DNA from: CAZSRL01 sp964609615
Lineage (GTDB): Bacteria > Bacillota_I > Bacilli_A > RF39 > UBA660
DNA length: 8,361 nucleotides
NCBI GenBank assembly: GCA_964609615.1
Contig: CAZSRL010000032.1
Span: 1 to 8,361 of the forward strand
Direction of reading: 5' to 3'
Positions 5,399 to 8,361 of this stretch are shown here, in pieces. The position numbers and the translations under genes are program-made. The notes under the pieces were generated by a model, which was not told where the DNA came from, did no database searches, and worked only from the letters and a program-made list of their open reading frames with translations. Position 1 is the first letter of the stretch, and each line of letters starts with the position of its first letter.

Positions 5399-6796
5399 AT
5401 GAAATTATATAATACTCTTACAAGGAAAATAGAAGAATTTGTTCCGTATGATGAACAAAGAGTAACAATGTATACATGTGGACCTACTGTATATTATTAT
5501 GCTCATATTGGAAACTTAAGTTGTTATATTAGAGAAGATGTTTTAGAAAAAAGTTTAAAATTTTTAGGTTATCCTATTTATAGAGTAATGAATATTACTG
5601 ATGTAGGACATTTATCTAGTGATTCAGACACTGGTGAAGATAAAATGCTTAAGGGAGCAAAAAAAGAAAAGAAAAGTATACTAGATTTAGCAAGGTTTTA
5701 TACAGATGAATTTTTCAAAGATTGCAAGAAGCTAAATATAAAAAAACCTGATGTTGTAGCGCCAGCTACTGAACATATAAATGATTATATAAATGTTATT
5801 AAAACATTACTTGAAAAAGAAATTGCTTATGAATCAAATGGTAATATATATTTTGATATAACTAAGGTAGATATGTATTATCAACTAACTGGAGACCAAG
5901 AAAATGAAATGGTTGTGGGAGTAAGAAAAGGTGTAGAAAAAGATAATAATAAGAAACACCAAGCTGATTTTGTATTATGGTTTACTAAATCAAAATTTGA
6001 CTCACAAGAATTAAAATGGGAAAGCCCATGGGGGATAGGTTATCCAGGATGGCACATAGAATGTTCTTGTATTTCAATGAAATATTTAGGAGAATATTTA
6101 GATATACATTGTGGAGCAATTGATAATATTTTTCCTCATCATACGAATGAAATAGCACAATCAGAAGCGTTTTTAGGACACAAATGGTGTAAGTATTGGT
6201 TTCATCCAGAACATTTAAATTTAGCTAGTGGAAAAATGAGTAAATCAAAAGGAAATTTATTTAGAATTGTAGATTTAGAAAAAAAAGGATTTAATCCATT
6301 ATCATTTAGATTATTATGTTTACAATCTCATTATAGAAAATCACTTATGTTTAGTATAGATATTTTAAAAAATACAGAAAATGCTTATAATAAATTATTA
6401 TCCAAAGTAAGTGAAATAAAAGAAGATGGTAATATAGATGCTAAATCATATGAAAATTATTTAAACAAGTTTAAAAATGCATTAGAAGATGATTTAAATA
6501 CATCTTATGCTCTAACAGTACTTTATGATTTAATAAAGGATGATGAAGTAAATAATTCAACTAAACTTCTTCTTATAGAAGAATATGATAAAGTATTAGG
6601 TTTAGATTTGTTAAAAAAACAAGATGAAACAGAAACAGAAGAACAAAAAAAATATATTATGGAAATGATAGAAAAAAGAAATCAAGCAAAAAGAGAAAAA
6701 GATTTTGCTAAAGCAGACAAAATAAGAAATGTATTAGAAGAAAAAGGTATTATATTAGTAGATACTAGAGAAGGAACAACATATAAATTAAAATAG
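5399..6796 (+). CDS. cysS: Cysteinyl-tRNA synthetase (class I)
   Basis: A 465-residue cytoplasmic monomer that attaches cysteine to tRNA-Cys. Motifs seen: TCGPTVY (26-32) with zinc ligand C27, HIGN (36-39) as the HIGH signature, NITDVGH (65-71), WHIECS (218-223) with ligand C222, HHTNE (247-251) with ligands H247 and E251, and GKMSKSKGN (278-286) carrying the KMSKS loop. The helical DALR-type region follows, and the tail (about 427-465, RNQAKREKDFAKADKIR then GIILVDT and GTTYKLK) is characteristic of CysRS. Length matches the family. The start ATG is preceded by AGGAG (5387-5391) at seven bases, immediately after the gltX stop codon, so translation is probably coupled to gltX. In Bacillus the serine acetyltransferase gene cysE lies between gltX and cysS; it is absent here. 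Confidence 0.97.
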   Translation: MKLYNTLTRKIEEFVPYDEQRVTMYTCGPTVYYYAHIGNLSCYIREDVLEKSLKFLGYPIYRVMNITDVGHLSSDSDTGEDKMLKGAKKEKKSILDLARFYTDEFFKDCKKLNIKKPDVVAPATEHINDYINVIKTLLEKEIAYESNGNIYFDITKVDMYYQLTGDQENEMVVGVRKGVEKDNNKKHQADFVLWFTKSKFDSQELKWESPWGIGYPGWHIECSCISMKYLGEYLDIHCGAIDNIFPHHTNEIAQSEAFLGHKWCKYWFHPEHLNLASGKMSKSKGNLFRIVDLEKKGFNPLSFRLLCLQSHYRKSLMFSIDILKNTENAYNKLLSKVSEIKEDGNIDAKSYENYLNKFKNALEDDLNTSYALTVLYDLIKDDEVNNSTKLLLIEEYDKVLGLDLLKKQDETETEEQKKYIMEMIEKRNQAKREKDFAKADKIRNVLEEKGIILVDTREGTTYKLK

Positions 6797-6805
6797 GAGG
6801 TAAAA

Positions 6806-7483
6806 ATGGGAATAAGTATATCATATATATTAATTATTTTTGGAATAATTTTAATTCCAATAATAGTGTCTATTCATGTGAATAACACTTATAAAAAATA
6901 TAGAAAAGTATTAGTAAAAAGTGGAATAAGTGGATTTGATGTTGCAAAAAAAATATTAGACAATAATGGATTAAACGAAATATATGTAGTTGAAGTCGCT
7001 GGTCAAATGAGTGATCATTATGATCCAAGAAAAAAAGTTATAAGATTATCAAAGGAAGTATTTCATGGAACAACTATAGCCGCTTGTTCTATAGCTGCTC
7101 ACGAAGTAGGACATGCAATACAAGATAAAGAAGGTTATTCTTTTATGAGAATAAGAGCCTTTATCTTTCCGGTTGTTAATTTCGCAACATATGCATCGTA
7201 TGTATTTTTAATACTTAGTTTTGTATTTAGTAGTGTAAATTTAATATGGATAGCAATTATTTGCATGTTGGCAAGTGTAGTTTTTCATTTCGTAACACTG
7301 CCCGTAGAAATAAATGCATCAAAAAGAGCGACAAAAGAATTAGAAAAATTAAAAGTATTAAATAGTAATGAAACAAATGGAACTAAAAGTATGTTAACAG
7401 CAGCAGCACTAACATATGTAGCAGGTTTAGTAGCAAGTTTACTTGAAATATTAAGACTTGTATTAATAGCTAGAAATAACTAA
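6806..7483 (+). CDS. YugP-like membrane zinc metallopeptidase
   Basis: A 225-residue integral membrane protein of the YugP / Zn_peptidase_2 family (PF04298). An N-terminal membrane anchor (about 3-23) is followed by a soluble part with the zincin motif HEVGH (99-103), whose two His bind zinc and whose Glu is catalytic. Two more hydrophobic segments (about 118-140 and 144-165) lead into LPVEINASKRA (165-175), a family-typical block whose E168 is a candidate third zinc ligand. A last hydrophobic region covers about 197-222. Length and motif order match YugP of Bacillus, whose substrate is unknown; a role in membrane protein quality control is inference. The ribosome binding site AGGAGG (6795-6800) overlaps the TAG stop of cysS, so the two genes are translationally linked. 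Family assignment is firm, biological role is not. Confidence 0.92.
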   Translation: MGISISYILIIFGIILIPIIVSIHVNNTYKKYRKVLVKSGISGFDVAKKILDNNGLNEIYVVEVAGQMSDHYDPRKKVIRLSKEVFHGTTIAACSIAAHEVGHAIQDKEGYSFMRIRAFIFPVVNFATYASYVFLILSFVFSSVNLIWIAIICMLASVVFHFVTLPVEINASKRATKELEKLKVLNSNETNGTKSMLTAAALTYVAGLVASLLEILRLVLIARNN

Positions 7484-7493
7484 TTGGTTTAAC

Positions 7494-7967
7494 ATGATTA
7501 GTATTATAGCGGCAGTAGGAAAAAATAATGAGTTAGGACTTAATAATAGTTTAATTTGGCATTTACCAAAAGACTTATTATTTTTTAAAAATATTACTCT
7601 TAATCATAAAATAATTATGGGAAGAAATACATATTTGTCACTTGGGAAACCACTTCCTAATAGAGAAAATGTTATACTTACCTCTAATAAAATAGATTGT
7701 GATGAATTAACAATAATACATAATATAAAAGAGATACTAACAAAATATTTAAATAATGAGGAAGAAGTTTTTATAATTGGTGGAGCAAGTCTTTATGAAT
7801 ACTTTATTAATTATGCTCAAAAATTATATTTAACACAAATAAATAAAACTCATAATGCTGATGTTTATTTTCCGGCTTTTAATAAAGAGGATTTTTATAA
7901 AGATGTAATTGATAATAATATTGAAAACAACATTAGTTATGAACATGTTCTTTATAGAAGAAAATAA
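7494..7967 (+). CDS. folA: Dihydrofolate reductase
   Basis: A 157-residue cytoplasmic enzyme reducing dihydrofolate to tetrahydrofolate with NADPH; it is the target of trimethoprim. Diagnostic residues fall at almost the same positions as in the E. coli enzyme: W22 and D27 in WHLPKDLLFF (22-31, D27 being the catalytic acid), MGRNTY (42-47), R57 in LPNRENV, IIGGASLY (94-101) for NADPH binding, and T114 in LTQI. Length is typical. The start ATG lies ten bases after the YugP stop with no good Shine-Dalgarno sequence (only TTGG at 7484-7487), so it may depend on translational coupling to the upstream gene. The usual partner thymidylate synthase is not adjacent. The name dfrA is also used; nothing visible suggests an acquired resistance copy. 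Confidence 0.96.
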   Translation: MISIIAAVGKNNELGLNNSLIWHLPKDLLFFKNITLNHKIIMGRNTYLSLGKPLPNRENVILTSNKIDCDELTIIHNIKEILTKYLNNEEEVFIIGGASLYEYFINYAQKLYLTQINKTHNADVYFPAFNKEDFYKDVIDNNIENNISYEHVLYRRK

Positions 7968-7986
7968 ATGAATAATTATATTAATA

Positions 7987-8013
7987 AAAGACAAGACTTC
8001 AAATCTTGTCTTT
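7987..8013 (+). terminator. Hairpin terminator ending the gltX-folA operon
   Basis: AAAGACAAGA (7987-7996), a seven-base loop CTTCAAA, and TCTTGTCTTT (8004-8013) form a perfect 10-bp stem 19 bases after the folA stop. The T tract is short and partly inside the stem (TTTATATT), so it may be inefficient. The same inverted repeat covers the -35 box of the uvrB promoter. Confidence 0.65.
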
Positions 8014-8034
8014 ATATTGTATAAATGATAAAAT
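8006..8034 (+). promoter_or_regulatory. Promoter of uvrB (extended -10)
   Basis: TTGTCT (8006-8011) matches the -35 consensus at four of six positions. TAAAAT (8029-8034) matches the -10 at five of six and is preceded by TG at 8026-8027, the extended -10 arrangement. The spacer is 17 bp, the optimum. Transcription would start near 8041, giving a leader of about 23 bases. A second AT-rich candidate, TATAAG (8034-8039), is less well placed. No Bacillus-type LexA box (CGAAC-N4-GTTCG) is seen. Confidence 0.6.
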
Positions 8035-8063
8035 ATAAGAGCAAATTAATAAAGGAGATAAGT

Positions 8064-8361
8064 ATGTTCAAATTAGTTTCAAAATACTCTCCAAATGGAG
8101 ATCAACCAAAAGCAATTAAAGAATTAGTTAGCGGTCTTGAATCGGGAAAACGTGATCAAGTTCTTTTGGGTGCAACTGGAACTGGTAAAACGTTTACTAT
8201 TGCGAATGTAATAAAAGAAATAGGAAAACCTACTCTTGTTTTAGCTCATAACAAAACACTTGCTGGACAATTATATAGTGAATTTAAAGAATTATTTCCT
8301 GAATCAAGAGTAGAATATTTTGTATCTTATTATGATTATTATCAACCAGAAGCATATGTAC
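8064..8361 (+). CDS. uvrB: UvrABC excinuclease subunit B, 5' part (cut by window end)
   Basis: The first 99 codons plus one base of a gene running off the window. UvrB is the DNA helicase-like damage-verification subunit of nucleotide excision repair; it is loaded by UvrA and then recruits UvrC. The translated start reads FKLVSKYSPNGDQPKAI (2-18), then the Walker A motif GATGTGKT (36-43), LVLAHNKTLAGQLY (58-71), and YYDYYQPEAYV (89-99), the beginning of the beta-hairpin that clamps DNA. Identity to the UvrB family is obvious. AGGAG (8053-8057) lies six bases before the ATG. The family is about 660 residues long, so roughly 85% of the gene lies beyond the window. It has its own promoter and is separated from folA by a terminator. 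Confidence 0.97.
   Translation, partial: MFKLVSKYSPNGDQPKAIKELVSGLESGKRDQVLLGATGTGKTFTIANVIKEIGKPTLVLAHNKTLAGQLYSEFKELFPESRVEYFVSYYDYYQPEAYV

Noticed and set aside
1..8361. CRISPR array, insertion sequence, phage or defence system
   Set aside because: No regularly spaced direct repeats, no transposase, integrase, nuclease or reverse transcriptase genes, and no terminal inverted repeats; all long frames are explained by housekeeping or transport genes.

Overview
The window is very AT-rich DNA from a low-GC Gram-positive bacterium (Bacillota, or the Mollicutes-like Bacilli). The signs are strong AGGAGG-type ribosome binding sites, short intergenic gaps, consensus sigma-70/SigA-type -10 boxes, and YugP-type and ClpC-type proteins. 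Tryptophan is encoded by TGG at conserved positions (for example DHFR W22) and no TGA interrupts a gene, so the standard bacterial code is used, not the Mycoplasma code. All recognisable genes are on the + strand. The genus cannot be named from the sequence alone.

Layout. 1-125: 5' flank with a good promoter. 126-1550: a polytopic membrane carrier of the YfcC/DcuC family, closed by a strong Rho-independent terminator (1571-1595). 1641-3797: a two-ATPase-domain Clp chaperone of ClpC architecture, markedly divergent, shortened at its C-terminus and unusually rich in Asn, Lys and Ile codons. 3798-3961: an intergenic region with its own -10 box, a conspicuously GC-rich structured RNA element and a textbook terminator, just before gltX. 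3962-7967: a tightly packed run of glutamyl-tRNA synthetase (gltX), cysteinyl-tRNA synthetase (cysS), a YugP-like membrane zinc metallopeptidase and dihydrofolate reductase, with gaps of only 9-12 bp, very likely one operon. 7968-8063: a hairpin terminator overlapping the -35 box of the next promoter. 8064-8361: the first 99 codons of uvrB, cut by the window edge.

The order clp, gltX, cysS recalls the Bacillus ctsR-mcsA-mcsB-clpC-radA-disA-yacL-ispD-ispF-gltX-cysE-cysS region with most intervening genes missing. The window is otherwise mostly housekeeping: translation (two aminoacyl-tRNA synthetases), protein quality control (Clp, YugP), folate metabolism (DHFR), nucleotide excision repair (UvrB) and nutrient transport (YfcC). 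The least explained part is the roughly 107-nt candidate RNA at 3820-3926. Four complementary six-base arms could let it switch between two folds, and it is either the gltX leader or an independent small RNA.
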